Assembly (NCBI GenBank): GCA_949710005.1
Contig: OX453286.1
Coordinates: 12,932,242 to 12,996,241, forward strand
Source of the DNA: Ricordea florida
Lineage: Eukaryota > Cnidaria > Anthozoa > Corallimorpharia > Ricordeidae
Length of the DNA stretch: 64,000 nt
Reading direction: 5' to 3'
This document shows, in pieces, positions 29,195-41,294 of the stretch. The notes beneath the pieces are model-generated. The model was not told the DNA's origin. It saw only the letters and a list, made by a program, of their open reading frames with translations, and did no database searches. The position numbers and the translations under genes are program-made. Numbering within the stretch: position 1 is the stretch's first letter; every line of letters begins with the position of its first letter.

Positions 29195-31189
29195 ATCTTG
29201 TAATAATAATAAGTAATCAATTACCTGGTTAAATGCTTCTCATATGGTATCGTCCAAAACAAAGGAAATGCAAAAGCAATCCAATTAAATATTAAATGCA
29301 TCGTTCCCGATGCTTTTGGTGATCATACAAACTGAAACATCAAGTGGTGTTTAAGCAAGACTCAACCTCATTTTTTGGAGGTAGTGAGAGCAATGACTTT
29401 CGTGTAGCTTGTGGAGTTGCACAGACACGGAAACATTAACAGAACCCATGAAGCACTCAATATCGAGCCTGGAAAATACTGCACTCAATATAATGAAACA
29501 ATGACATAGAAAGTTCTCCAGGGTAAAATTATAGTCCGTGGGCCAGATCAAATTTTCTTACCAGTTTTAGGGACAAATTATCGGTAGTGTCATTTTGAAG
29601 AGTGAACCAAAGTATCGAAAAAAAAATATGATAGCCTTTCTCTCTGCGTAGCTTAAGGGTTTATTTTTACAAGTTGAAATCTCAAAAATTTCCCTCTGGC
29701 ATGAAAACGAGGCTCAAACAAAAATAACCTCCTAAATACGAATTAATTTCGAGTTCCTCAATATCAAGCAAGAAAACCAGCCAAAAGATGTGTTTTTTAT
29801 GTTTTTGCAGTGTTTATTGAAAAACACGAATCTTTAACACATTCTATTTAAAATAAAATGGGCTTCATGCTTCGCAATGCTTTATGGGTAACCAACATGA
29901 CGGCGTTCTTGTCAGGTAGTGTAAACCTCTTGTTTTTTGCGCGATTCTTTGCATCTTCCTTGCATTTCTTATTTAAAAAACGCCTACAGAAGACAATCTT
30001 TACATACAATGAATTCGAGCATATTTTGAAGGGAGTTTTTAGCAAAGATGAGCGAATACTTCCAGTGATTCTAGTGTATGAATTCGATGGCGATCGAGTG
30101 TTCGAGGACTGTGAGAAGACAAAAGAACCTTAACGAAATTGTTTTTCTTTAAACCGGTTAGCCTTTCCTATAAGAAAATGCAACCTGAGATCGCCATTTA
30201 GCTTCGAGCTCCAAGTTACATTGGTAAGATTTTTAGGTGGTCCGCGGCTATTTCTGGGAACGAAGGTGCTCTATTTTTAAATCGACTTTTGGACATGTAA
30301 ACCTCAACCAATTTTTCTGATTTTTGGCAATCAAAACAACAAATGTTCAAATTTTATAAAGCTTTAAATTTTAGCGCGAACAAAATAAACAATCACGAGA
30401 TATGAGCGCTTTCGAAAAATTATTATGAAATAAACGCGAATATTTTCCAAAGGCGACGATAGATTTTCTCTAGTTACTGTCAACAAGTTCAAATTATCCA
30501 AATTTTAATGTTAACAAGTTTCAACGAAATCGGCTGGGTAGAAATTGGTGCACAGTTGACTGTTGAATCTTTGCTTCAATATATTTTGCTTGTGTATTTT
30601 TGGGAGCTGTTACAACAACGCTTAAGTGATGCTAAGATCCCATGAATTATTTGAAAGCTTTTAAGATGCCAGCTAAAACGTTGCTGAAAAGTCTGGAAAA
30701 AAGTTGAAGCAGAAGAGGTTTACGGGTGCGTAAATTGTGAATTTTTAAATCTTAATACTTTTCGAATTAAAAAAAAGTCTACCGATTTTTTTATTTTATT
30801 TTTAAGTATGAGAAAATACAGCATATATGCAAACAGCTTTATTTAGTTTCGTGTGTCTAGTCTCGATGAAACTCATCGAATTTGGCTCGCCAAGATAGCT
30901 ACCTCTCGTCTTCCATTTTGGAGCGCTTCTAAAACGTTCTTGTTACAGTAGATTATTCATACTTGCCGCATTCTCAAGATTATTTAGCACCTGGGAATAA
31001 ATATGCCACGGATAAAATTGCAACTGAGTTTTGTATTCATGCATTTTATTTAGCAATGAATGTGGCATGTGGCGTGGCATGTTTAATTGGGACATGCGAT
31101 AATTTTGTCATTAAATTCGCTCTTATTTTACATTTTATTAGGAAAGAATAACAGTTCGGAGTTCATATTGTCATATGAACCACCCCAAA
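29195..31189. other. Inter-element host sequence without recognised gene
   Basis: AT-rich sequence with scattered stops. One 91-codon frame at 29858-30133 (plus) has no recognisable motif and no second copy here; it is noted but not supported as a gene. Nothing else is seen. Confidence 0.5.
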
Positions 31190-31221
31190 GAAGCGTACTT
31201 GTTTAGACACGCGGAGTGGTT

Positions 31222-32161
31222 GCATTATTCACTGCACCGATGAGTCCGGAGAGCTTTCAGCTCTACATGATATACAGTCGTGGAAGTCGCTGCTTAAAGC
31301 AGCCGAAATTAGGCAATACAAACCTATTTTAGATCTTGTCGAATCATTGAAGGACGAGAAGATTCCAGACATTTGTTACCATAGAAAATGTCGTAGTATT
31401 TCCTGCTCTGTCTCGCGTTTAAGAGCCATATTCCCTCGACAGTGTATATCAAGTGTGGAACACAGGCTCGAACGAGGTATATCGATATGACAAATGTTGT
31501 TCAGCACCACGGCTCAGAACTATGCAGATGTCTTCCTGGTTTACACGCCTTTACTGGTTGTGACAGTGTAAGTGCCTTTTCTGGGAAAGGAAAACTGTCT
31601 GCGTTGAGGTTAACAAAACGGCATGCGAAATTCAGAGAGCTTTTTCAAGTTCTTGGTACCGAGTGGGAAGTGTCTATTGAGCTGTTTACAAGCCTGCAAG
31701 AGTTCACCTGCTTCATGTACAGTTCAAATCCGGGAACCACTGATGTAAATGACTTGCGGTACCGTCTCTTCTGTGCCAAGAAAGGGGACCACGACTCCAG
31801 CCAGCTACCACCATGCGTCGACACTCTGCGCAAGCACTGTGACCGGGCCAACTACCAGGTCGCGATATGGCGCCGAAGCCTGTAGAGGTGCCCTCAGATA
31901 CCCTCTCCAGTTGGTCATGGATGGAGTCTTGAGGAAGGCAGGCTGATGGTTAACTGGATGAGTGGAGAGCCAGCACCCATGGCTGTGTTGGAGTTGTTAT
32001 CCTGTCAGTGTAAGAGGCGCTGCCAGCTGCCAAACTGCTCTTGTCTTTCAAATGGCTTACAGTGCACAGCTTTGTGCAGATTACAAGACTGTGACAATTG
32101 GCATGAGGACCCGGTGGAGGCTATCGCCGAGACTGACGATGATGATGATGATGATGATTAG
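31222..32161 (+). pseudogene. Degenerate dispersed gene with CXC-type cysteine-rich tail
   Basis: Three consecutive pieces of one reading direction. About 31222-31410 holds a segment with SWKSLLKAAEI and ICYHRKCRSIF. 31442-31885 holds LPGLHAFTGCDSVSAFSGKGK and LRYRLFCAKKGD. 31946-32161 holds NWMSGEPAP followed by a CXC-like cysteine array (CQCKRRCQLPNCSC) and a poly-Asp tail. I recognise this as a protein type dispersed in many copies in cnidarian and other aquatic animal genomes, probably transposon-associated. At least two frameshifts lie between 31882 and 31950, and the part between 31410 and 31442 looks deleted, so it is not functional. Confidence 0.6.
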
Positions 32162-33166
32162 ACGTGCGTACTTAAATCAAGAACAACTTTGCAATAAACA
32201 GGACTTAAGGTGGCTCAAAACAGTTTCCTGCATTTTTCAGAACCTCAACTTTGACAGATCAATTCCACGCCTCTTTTTCATATCATAGAGAGGTATCATA
32301 GAGAGGCCATTCACTGGTGAACAAGTTATCATTATTTTCAGACACAAGTTACCATCGCAACGGTATAACCTGTTAAAAACACCTTCAATGTAAGCTTTAC
32401 GTGCCTATAACTCAAAAACAAGTCCGGTGACCCCCATTTATATTATTGGATTGTAATCAACGGGATAAGATGCAAATGTGAAAAACTGTGGAAAAATCTA
32501 CTCTTGGGGTTCAGATCTAAAAATTTACGAAAAGTTAAGGTGGCTTTGAACTCCACGCGCAGAATTATTTTAAACTTTCGCAAAACTTGCATCTTGTCTT
32601 GCTGATCAAAATTTAATGATTTAAAATTGGGGTTACCGAGCAGTTAATGGTAAAATAAAGGATGCACTTAGGTTTTGCAGTTGCTATGGTAACCTATTGC
32701 GAATAAAAATGATAACAACTCGATCACTAATCACTGGGCTTTTGTTTGGCGCCATGAAAAAGGATGGTTATGATGACCCATCAAAGTCTAGTTCTGAAAA
32801 GTGCTGGAAACTGCCGCCAACTCCCTTAAGTGAAGCAGAACAAATCTCGTAGTGTGACAGATTACCGTTTTCTAGGATTTCTTTACGGTCGTTGCCATGG
32901 AAAGGAAGATAAGTTCGATTTAAAGGATGTTTTCTTTATGAAGTCATATTTATAGCTTAACACATTTTGTATTTGTATTAACTTAACCAGAGAAATGTTC
33001 TTAATGAATTGCACAAGAGTAGCTTATATATTAACAATGACGTCATTTGAATTTTGATTGACATTCAAAATAATGTTAAAGAAGGTGACAAAAGTTAAGT
33101 TTGTTGCATGCCAGGATAAGACTAGAACTGTGAGCAATTCTTGTCAGAAGGGTTGTAGAGAGGTAT
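32162..33166. other. No recognised feature
   Basis: Unique-looking AT-rich sequence; no convincing coding frame, repeat or RNA was seen. Confidence 0.4.
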
Positions 33167-33168
33167 GA

Positions 33169-33199
<31 letters not shown>

Positions 33200-33205
33200 A
33201 AAAAC
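33167..33205. repeat. (GA)n/(A)n microsatellite
   Basis: An uninterrupted GA dinucleotide tract of about 26 bp followed by a run of A. Confidence 0.9.
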
Positions 33206-33539
33206 ATTGTATATCGAGAAAAAGAATATCAAAGAAACATCTCTTTGAAAGGAATTAGGCTTTGTTGCCATGGCAACCAAACAGAAACGATTTTGTAAAG
33301 ACATCTCGAGCTCGAAACAGCTTTTAGCATTTATGTATCGGGTTTAAACCAGAATGTGTTAGTCATTTAGAAAGAAAAGCATTTTATAGTGCAATAGTCA
33401 GCCAAGAAAAGTAATTTTTACGATATTGGTGACGTCATTTGATCACGTGATTTAGACAATAAAGCTATACCGTTAGCATGGCTATCATACACAAAAATAA
33501 AGTAGAGAGAACAAGGTTTCTAAAAAAGTATGATAGCCT

Positions 33540-34156
33540 TTGTCCCTAAGAGTGGTAAGAAATTCGAAATTTTGGGGTCCTGGCTCATGGACTATTATGC
33601 CAACAAAGGGCATCGATTTGTATGCTTCTAGGGAAAATAAACTCAAAATAGTAAATGCAAACGGAGAACGTAAACTGTTCCAGGACGACAAAGTAGTAAA
33701 ATCTTTACCTTTCGATAATACCATTTCACAATTTAAGAGCTATCTCTCGCAGTCCGTAAACACAGCCAAGGACACGACAAACAAAGAAGTTCGCACAATG
33801 CCTCCTCCTTCGACACTCCAATCCTCTTAAGAAATGCTGGAAAAGAATTCACTCTTGCCCTACAATCTATGGATGTCTGGTTTGCCGACTCTCTGACACT
33901 GTTCAAAGAACACATAAAAAACCAACCGCCTGCTTTAAAGAACTCTGATGGTACATTTCCGAAAACTAACCAAATAAAACTATTGTTAAAAAACTCGGCA
34001 CTGGTCAAATCATGCATTCGAGGACTTGATTTATCTCGACGATCGGCACAAGAAATTGCAGTCCTTCCGAGGCAAGCTGTATGGACCAGAAAGAAACGAT
34101 GGTGCTATAAAGAAGAACATAGTATAAAAAATTGCTGGGAGTGGTTTGGCCTATGA
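33540..34156 (+). pseudogene. Unrecognised coding-like fragments
   Basis: Two consecutive frames of 95-96 codons (33540-33830 and 33869-34156) in the same direction but different phase have coding-like composition; the second contains WFADSLTLFKEH and KSCIRGLDLSRRSA. They could be exons or a frameshifted piece of a dispersed gene. No family is recognised and there is no second copy in this window. Confidence 0.3.
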
Positions 34157-34729
34157 GGATTTGATGAGTGTGTATAGCCGTTACGGGAAAGAAGGTGTTA
34201 TTGCAATTTTGGTGAGACTACCATCTTGTTCAACATCAAGTTCACCACGATTCACTCGCACTGGTCGAATTTCAGCAGCTGTCATCGCTCATCTCCAAAA
34301 TTCCACTCGTCTATAGGGTAAGAATCACTTCATCTTTATTTTCCCTACAAAAGTGCCACAATATTGCCAAAAGCAGCCTTTGCGTAGGTCATAAAAGATT
34401 CTCTTCACTCTGCAAAGCCAGAATTCCAGAACACGAGACAAGGCCTTTAATACGCATACACGCGCGGTAGTTTCGAGATTTTATTACGTCAAACACGCCA
34501 ATGCCGAGAAACCGCCCCTACTTTGCTCACGTTTCCTTCGGTAAAATTTCGCGAAAGTTTACACACTAAAATAAACAGATGCTCTTTTTTCAATATAATC
34601 TTTTGAAACATTTCTATGTAAGGATTTCCGTTTTAACAATGAAAAAGTCACATTTTATGCTTTCTATGAAACTACCATTTAAATTTCTTCCAACGAAGTT
34701 TTTACAAGACTACCAAGTTAAAATACATT

Positions 34730-35466
34730 TCACCTACACAAGTTGAGAAATTGCTGTAAACAGGTAGCAAATAGCAAAACATTGGTTATCTTTACGATCG
34801 GACATTGACTTGATGTTTGGCCTTCACAAACAACTGCTTGAAATCGTTGTGTAAGAAACGACTCTAACCAATTTAAGAGCGAGCCTTGGATTCCATAGTG
34901 CTGCAGCTTTCTTAGGAGTCGCCTATGAGGGACCTTGTCGAAAGCTTTGGCAATGTCCAAAATGGCCGCGTGGATAGATGAGCTCTGCATAGTCTTTGCC
35001 ATGTCGTGTAAGGTGAGAATTAGCTGCATCTCTGTGGATCTCTTGGCCCTAAAACCATGCTGACAGTCTGTTAAGATGTTATGGTCGCTTAGATGTTTCA
35101 TGATAAAGCTGTGGACGATATGCTCGAGGATCGTCGATGCAACACAAGTAAGAGATATAGGGCTATAGTTGGCTGGGTCAGATTTCTTTCCCATTTTAAA
35201 AACTGCACACAAATTAGCCTCATTTCACCTGTGGGGGACAGTGCCACTGTCTATCGAGTCTTGAAAGATATCAGTATTTGAGCAATGTCTGCAGCAAACG
35301 TTTTGAGAAACCAGGGTGGAATCTGGTCTGGGCCACAGGCCTTGTTTGGATTAAATGAACACCGCTGTTTTAAGACTCCTTGTTCCGAGATAATTAAAGA
35401 CCCCAAGCCAGGTATAGGATCAGAGCCCATTTCTGGAATGTTTTCAAGGTCTTCCTTAGTAAACAC
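34730..35466 (-). pseudogene. Reverse transcriptase fragment of the LINE
   Basis: Contains YSPISLTCV, CQHGFRAKRST and the motif A region ILDIAKAFDKVPHRRL. The remaining palm motifs, including the YxDD catalytic box, are missing: similarity ends near 34750. The upstream part (35251-35466) is in a separate phase. Confidence 0.8.
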
Positions 35467-35573
35467 ACTTGAGAATTGGCTGTTTAAGATTTCTGATTTA
35501 AGACCACCATCACTTATGACTTTGCCGTCGACTTCAAAGTCTGCTATCCCAGGGTTTTCTTGTTTAAGCCGTT

Positions 35574-36691
35574 TTACGTAGGACCAAAAACGTTTTGGGT
35601 TGTCCTTGATTGCCTCTCTATAAGGTGGCCACTAATATACTCCTCCCTAGCAGACTTAAGGTTCTTGTGCATACATTTCCTGGCGGCAAAAAACTTATTC
35701 CAGTGATGTACAGATCCTATTTTCTTTGCCTTATTATATAATCTTTGTTTCGCCCTGGACTGTCGTCGAAGCGAGCGATTGAACCGAGGTAAGTTGTATC
35801 TTGAACTGGTCATCTTATGCGGAATGCAAGAGTCCATAATGTTGCGAACACTATTTTCAAAATCATTCCACTTCGCTTCCACCGAAATTTATCATACTGA
35901 GTGTTGAGCTTTTAAGTAAGTGTTTTTAATTCCAATTTAATACGCTCATCGTCAGATCGCCTTCTGATGTAAACTTTATGCTTGACAAGCCGTTTTTTGT
36001 GGCAGGATGACTTTCGTGTAAGCAACACTATGTCATGATCGCTGATTCCAGGTTCTACGCTGACATTGCAAATAATGTCTGGGCGATTTGATATGACAAG
36101 AGCCAAGGTGTTACTGGAGTTGCCTTGTCGCCTAGTTGGTTCCTTAACGAACTGCATTAAATTGTGTTCTTGAGTCAGCTCAATCAATTTCTTTGAAGAA
36201 GTAGAAGAAAGATTTCCTGAAGCCTCGAGATTTTCCCATGAGATATTTGCTGCATTAAAATCACCCGTAACAATCACATCATGCTTGTGGACTTTGTCAC
36301 CCAGTTTGAGCAGAGAGGCGTCCAGTTCGTCAAGACGTTTCATATCGTGGGCATGTGGTCGATAAAAGGATGCCAGGAACAGTGACTTAGACCGCCTTCC
36401 AGCCGTTTGACATTCGCTCCAGATGATTTCGCAATCTGTGTCTAGGTCAACACGATGCGTAGCGATGATATCACCTTTTATTGCTTGGAGAACATCGCCA
36501 CCGTTTTGACCATCGACTCTGTCCTTTCTAAATACAGTATAACCTTCCTGAAAGATCTCCGAACTTGTAATTTCTGAGTTTAACCAGGACTCATTGTCAA
36601 GAATTACATCAAGCTTGTGTTCATCAATTACAGTCGCGGTGTCTGCAATCTTGTTCTTTAAGCTCCGGCAATTTATGACCAAACATGACAA
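35574..36691 (-). pseudogene. Endonuclease (EEP fold) part of the LINE
   Basis: APE-type endonuclease with NCRSLKNK at the start, the acidic DNESWLNSE block, VTGDFNA and the terminal GISDHDIV, all expected for a LINE endonuclease. It is open for 259 codons (35912-36691). The following linker (35574-35882) continues in another frame. Confidence 0.85.
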
Positions 36692-36757
36692 TTTCCTTAG
36701 TTTGGGGTTTCGTTTAAAATGGCGCGACGCCTTAGTCGACGTTTGTTTCCAATTTGC

Positions 36758-37304
36758 TTATGGTGGAGAGACTTCGGCGTCGCAATCATTCAGTGGGTCA
36801 AAGCTATTTGATGAGCACAAGGAGTGCAGTGAATTATCGAAAAAAGAGTCTAAAGAGTTAGGCAGTCGGCAGAGAGGGCAAATCCAGGAGCAGGACGAGT
36901 TTGCTAGGATCTCGTACATCTCATGCGATAAATCACAACAATCAAGCCTCACGTGAAACCATTGCTCGCACAGTCATTGCACTGAATTCCCAAGTAAATT
37001 TCCATTGACCAGGGTTTGCTTCAATATCTCCTCCCAGTAATAGCAACAACTGGAAAAACACTGAAGAACCGCATTGATAATTATAATCAATCGTCTTGTT
37101 CCTCCTCGCCCGTACGAAACATTGCCAGAAGGCTCCAACACGATGAAAATCATCATTTGTCGCCGGAGCCTTGCCAATAAGATAGTCAGATATTCTTTGG
37201 GGCCTTAGTAGCTTCTCTTCGTCAAAATCGAACCATTTGGTCATCAATAGTACACCCAAGGTTACGAGTAAAGCAGGAGCAAAAAAAAAACACGTGGCAG
37301 CCAT
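36758..37304 (-). pseudogene. LINE leader with 2A-like motif and split PHD finger
   Basis: The N-terminal frame (36942-37304) reads LLLLLGGDIEANPGQ, a 2A-type ribosome-skipping motif in which the usual final proline is glutamine. It runs into a PHD-type finger whose second half, LDCCDLSHEMYEIL and SWICPLC, is in another frame (36758-36952); an indel near 36960-36975 accounts for the shift. Confidence 0.75.
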
Positions 37305-37857
37305 TTATGCAAATAAATATCCATTTTCTCAACTTTCTCTTAACTGGAGACATTCAAGCTCCTTTTGATTTTAGTAAGACCGCTAATCGTCCTGTTAAGC
37401 TACAGAATCACCACAAACTCTGGAAGGCATAGGCATAGAGTCAAACGATTTACCTCTTGCGGGTCGATTGCAATACTTTGTGAAACATTGGTAAGTACTT
37501 ACAAACATACCAAGAACATACCCCATTAATCACAGTGTCTGCATAGGACGAACGTTTGATAAGCAAAGAAGTAGACGAACTTCTTCAAAAACAGGCAATC
37601 TATGTGGCATCAGAACATCATCATAAAGGGTTCACAAGCAGTCTCTTTACTCCCATAAAGGGAATGGACAAAGACCAGTTTTCAACTTGAGACAATTAAA
37701 TCAACATCTCACATACGAGCATTTCAAAATGGAGAGTATACACATGCTCAGGCAGATGCCTTGAAACCTAGACCAAGGTATGTCAGTCTGACAAATGCAT
37801 ACGCAAGACAAGCCCCAATATAGTGTCCTTGCAAAACCAGCAAAGAGGCTACAGTGA
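37305..37857. other. No recognised feature
   Basis: Non-coding sequence between the LINE and a repeat-like block; nothing supported. Confidence 0.4.
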
Positions 37858-38260
37858 TAAGTTAGGTTTGAAATTGAATTTGTTATTGATAGAAACAAAG
37901 ACTTGCTTTAGCAAGACAAGACATGATAGAACGACATGATAACGAAACTGACGAAATAAATTCAGCAGAACGACGTACAAATGACCTCAACGATTAAAGA
38001 GGTTTCGGGAAAATCGTTTTAACAGACTACAAGCGGAATCGGAGGGCGAGCAACAAAACAGATTAAGAATTTTTCGGGAAAATTTTGCCAACACAATAAA
38101 CTGTCAGACATAATCAGATGACGAACAACGAAACAGATTGAGAATCATTCGGGAAAATTTATGCTGATAGCATGAACGGAATCAGAAGAGGAAGAACAAA
38201 ACAAATTGACAGTTCATCGTGAAAACATATACAGTGCCTGAAGAGGGCAAACAGAAACCA
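37858..38260 (+). repeat. Diverged block related to the conserved segment of the AT-rich repeats
   Basis: GAATTTGTTATTGATAGAAA and the following ~100 bp match the segment GAATGTGTTATTGATAGAAATACAGG of copies R3-R5 with many changes. It is followed by two or three imperfect repeats of a ~75-bp sequence (ggaatcggagggcgagcaac type). Probably an old copy of the same captured exon. Confidence 0.5.
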
Positions 38261-38682
38261 ACCGCGACGACTTGAAAGATTATATAGTGCAATGAGAATG
38301 CAAGTAGATATTTTTAAAAATCAATTTTTTTGTCTCAAATCTCTCTATTTATGCCAGACATATTTTAAGCGTATAAGTGTCGCTACATACTGCACACGCG
38401 TGTCCCTCATTCATTGCCATGTTATACTTAAGACAATACATGCTATTTGAAGCCGTCATTGGTCTGGGTGGGTGGGGTGAGATCATTCATGGGCTGAGGC
38501 GGCTGCCAGAGGCGCCTTCTATATGCCGATGTCCGATCTCACCCTCTGGTTCCTCCGTAATTCAGCTACTAGCTGCAAGTGAGGAAAGTGGCACCTTTAC
38601 CCCTTTGAAGATTGAAACAATACACCTGAAAGACGTATTTTTTAAATACTGAATTTGGGCATCATAGCTCAAAATGTTTGGT

Positions 38683-39995
38683 CAAATGTATGGCAAACCA
38701 AACATGACACAAGTGGGTTGAGTTTTAAAGTCACCTATTGAGAAAAAAGTATCACAAAATGTGGAATCGTAATCGAAAATTAGTATATGAGAATTAGACA
38801 TCATCATATGAGAGATAGTAATCGTTATGTGAGATTTGAAATTCCTATACCAGAATGAGGCATCACCAACTGAAAATAAAAATTCGTCACACGAGAATAA
38901 AATTACAGAATAAAACACCATTGCAGAAAAAGAAAGCGCTACTTGAGAAGAAACTGTCGCAGCAATATACGAGAAAAGGAAATCATCATGTGAGATTACC
39001 GATAACTTCTTTTTGAGCCGGCGAATCAGAGGTTTCCTAATGGTCGTGCAATAAGCAATATGTCCCTCATTTTCTCTTGAATATGTGCTACCATACACAG
39101 AGTACTTATCATCACGATACGAAAAATCCTGAAAAAGTAGGATCGTGAGACCATGCAGCAGTGTCATCAGTAAATAGAGAGCGCGATAGAGCTGTCAGGT
39201 CGAATAAAAAACTCTGGACAGTCACCAGCAAATGTTAATGGCAAGGTAGCTCGGGTTTTCGGTAGATTAAGTAGTTCCACCCGGGAGTTCCAATATCTCT
39301 GCCAGCTCTACCTCGACTGGAAATACCTCCACTCAAAACACATCTCGTTTTCGGCGATCGATGAACATGAGGCGAGTTAGTTTAAGTAAGTGGAGCAGCA
39401 GAAACAGAGGATATAATGGCAGCACCAGAAACGAATCAAGACCATCCTCTTCTGATAATAGCCTGTTTTTATGCGACTTGGTTCCACTGCATTTTTTAGA
39501 TTAGCGCTAATCTTCTTTATACCGCTTGTCTTGGTTAAAAAAAAAAAAAAAATTACCCAAACAAATCTTCCAACGTGGAATCGGCTATGTGACAACGATA
39601 TAGCTAGGATAGGTTGGATTCGTTAAAAGATGTTGCAGTCCTGTCAATAGTGTTCCTTAGGAAATCAAAAAACATTTTTCATTCTGAGTGGATGATGTGG
39701 CTTTCTCGGTATATTGTTGCATCAATTTTTCCTCAAATAGCGCTTTCTTTTTCTTCAATGACGAATTTTTATTTTTAGTTGGTGATGCCCCATTCTGGTA
39801 TAGCAATTTCAAATCTCACATCCATCACTAGTTTTTATATGACGATATCTGATTCTCATAGAGTGATTTTTTCATCTCATATATCGATTACTACAGGTAT
39901 TTCTCATATGACGATGTCTAATTCTCATATAGTAATTTTTTCCATCTCATATATCGATTACTATTTCTCATTTTGTGATGCCTTTTTCTTAATAG

Positions 39996-40029
<34 letters not shown>

Positions 40030-40055
40030 AGGCTTGCCATACAAATACCATCAAA
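38683..40055. repeat. Large foldback element with diverged arms
   Basis: The left arm (about 38683-38970) and right arm (about 39730-40055) are imperfect reverse complements; for example GTGGGTTGAGTTTTAAA on the left pairs with TTTAAAACTCAACCCAC on the right. The arms contain short internal repeats around CATATGAGA. The 700-bp centre (about 39000-39720) shows no gene. Confidence 0.75.
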
Positions 40056-41021
40056 TATACGTACATGTATAAATTAAAAAAGTTAAGAAGATCATAGAGA
40101 AGATCAGAACTAATAGAGGGAACTGGTTAGGAAACCCGGCAAACTTCAAAGGGTCGGCCTATTGTTTCGCTTTTAATGTTGAACCTACCAGTCACGTGAC
40201 ATTGACCGTGCACAACCACAACAGGCTTTCCAGGATGGCGAGGGTTGGAGATGACTAATTCGCGTTTGGCGACGATTTTGAGGCCATTTGAGAGAGACTA
40301 GAAGAAAATGAAACATTGGAGGAACAATTCACTGCTATAGCTTGTGATGATATATTTTGACCTGTATTTTTGCTGGGTTGAAGCGTAATCACAGTAGACG
40401 TCCACAAAGTTCTCACGTTTTGGTAATTTTACGATCTCCGCTGTCGTATCTGCCTTAGATGAGAAGTATTCGCTATCCTCTAGCTATTTTCCACTTATTG
40501 TACTTCATAGGTGAATCTCTCATAGGTGCAATTGGCAGATATTGTTTGCAGCGAGTGCGGTAAAACGTCGACAGGAGGCTATACAAGACACTGAGATGTT
40601 AAACATGGACAAAATCAGAACAGTACTTCGCCTCAGGAGACTCACCGTGAATCCAAGGCTGTCGACCACAATAACTTCCAATTCTTGTAACATAAATGGC
40701 TGGACTATTTTCTTGAAGACGACTCAATCGGCCAATATTTTGGAATTTCACTCGCTGAACGGTTTAGACACTTAGAACGCCGACAAAATTCCGCTAATGT
40801 CTCGTAGCAGCTGGTGTTTAACATTTCCGTGATATCTTTAACCATGGATCTTTGCGGTCCCGCCATTACTGGCTTTGTGGCTTCTTCTTCTTGACATTTT
40901 TAAAAGCGGTAATGCGCCAAATCAGGGTTTCTTTTTGGTTTTCGTAGAGTGAACTGCAAAAGGAGGTAAAAAGAACACTTACATATAAGAATAGTCAAGA
41001 ATGGAGACCAAGAAGTTAAAA
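40056..41021. other. No recognised feature
   Basis: A 77-codon frame at 40542-40775 has no recognisable motif. Nothing else supported. Confidence 0.4.
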
Positions 41022-41294
41022 TCAAGACACCGAGCGAGTGCGATTGATAAACGAGATGCTGCAATCAACTGCCAAAAAAGTGATACTTTGCTTACAAATT
41101 TCAATATCATCGGGGCTAAAGTGCTTTTCACAGGTGTAGACTCGGTCATTCTTGATTTGGGTCTTTAAATCTTGATCTACAACTCTAGTCTTTAAAATTT
41201 CTCTCGCCATATACGATAAGCATTGTCTTTTGGTATAGGCATTAACTTCCAAATGCCGATAGATGGGCTGCTGTTGGCTGCTATTGATTGTCAC
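41022..41294 (-). pseudogene. THAP-domain-like exon fragment
   Basis: The frame contains a C-terminal THAP-like signature with [15 protein letters not shown], resembling the C-x2-H-F part of the C2CH zinc finger, and is followed by a possible GT donor (GTAAGC, just after the IEI codons). The first cysteine pair of the domain would lie in an upstream exon that I did not find. It could be an exon of a real gene running beyond this stretch or a P-element-type transposon remnant. Confidence 0.35.

Larger units (their letters stand above)
34745..37304 (-). mobile_element. 3'-truncated non-LTR retrotransposon (CR1/L2-like, PHD type)
   Basis: On the minus strand the order is leader with a 2A-like motif, PHD-type zinc finger, EEP endonuclease, connecting region (NPNKACGPDQIPPWFLK at about 35290-35340), and the first half of reverse transcriptase. 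The copy stops inside the RT before the YxDD box, so it is truncated at the 3' side, which is unusual for LINEs. Several frameshifts are visible; this is a dead copy. Confidence 0.8.

Noticed and set aside
29858-30133. 91-codon frame with hydrophobic start
   Set aside because: No recognisable motif, no homologue in the window and no supporting splice or promoter context.
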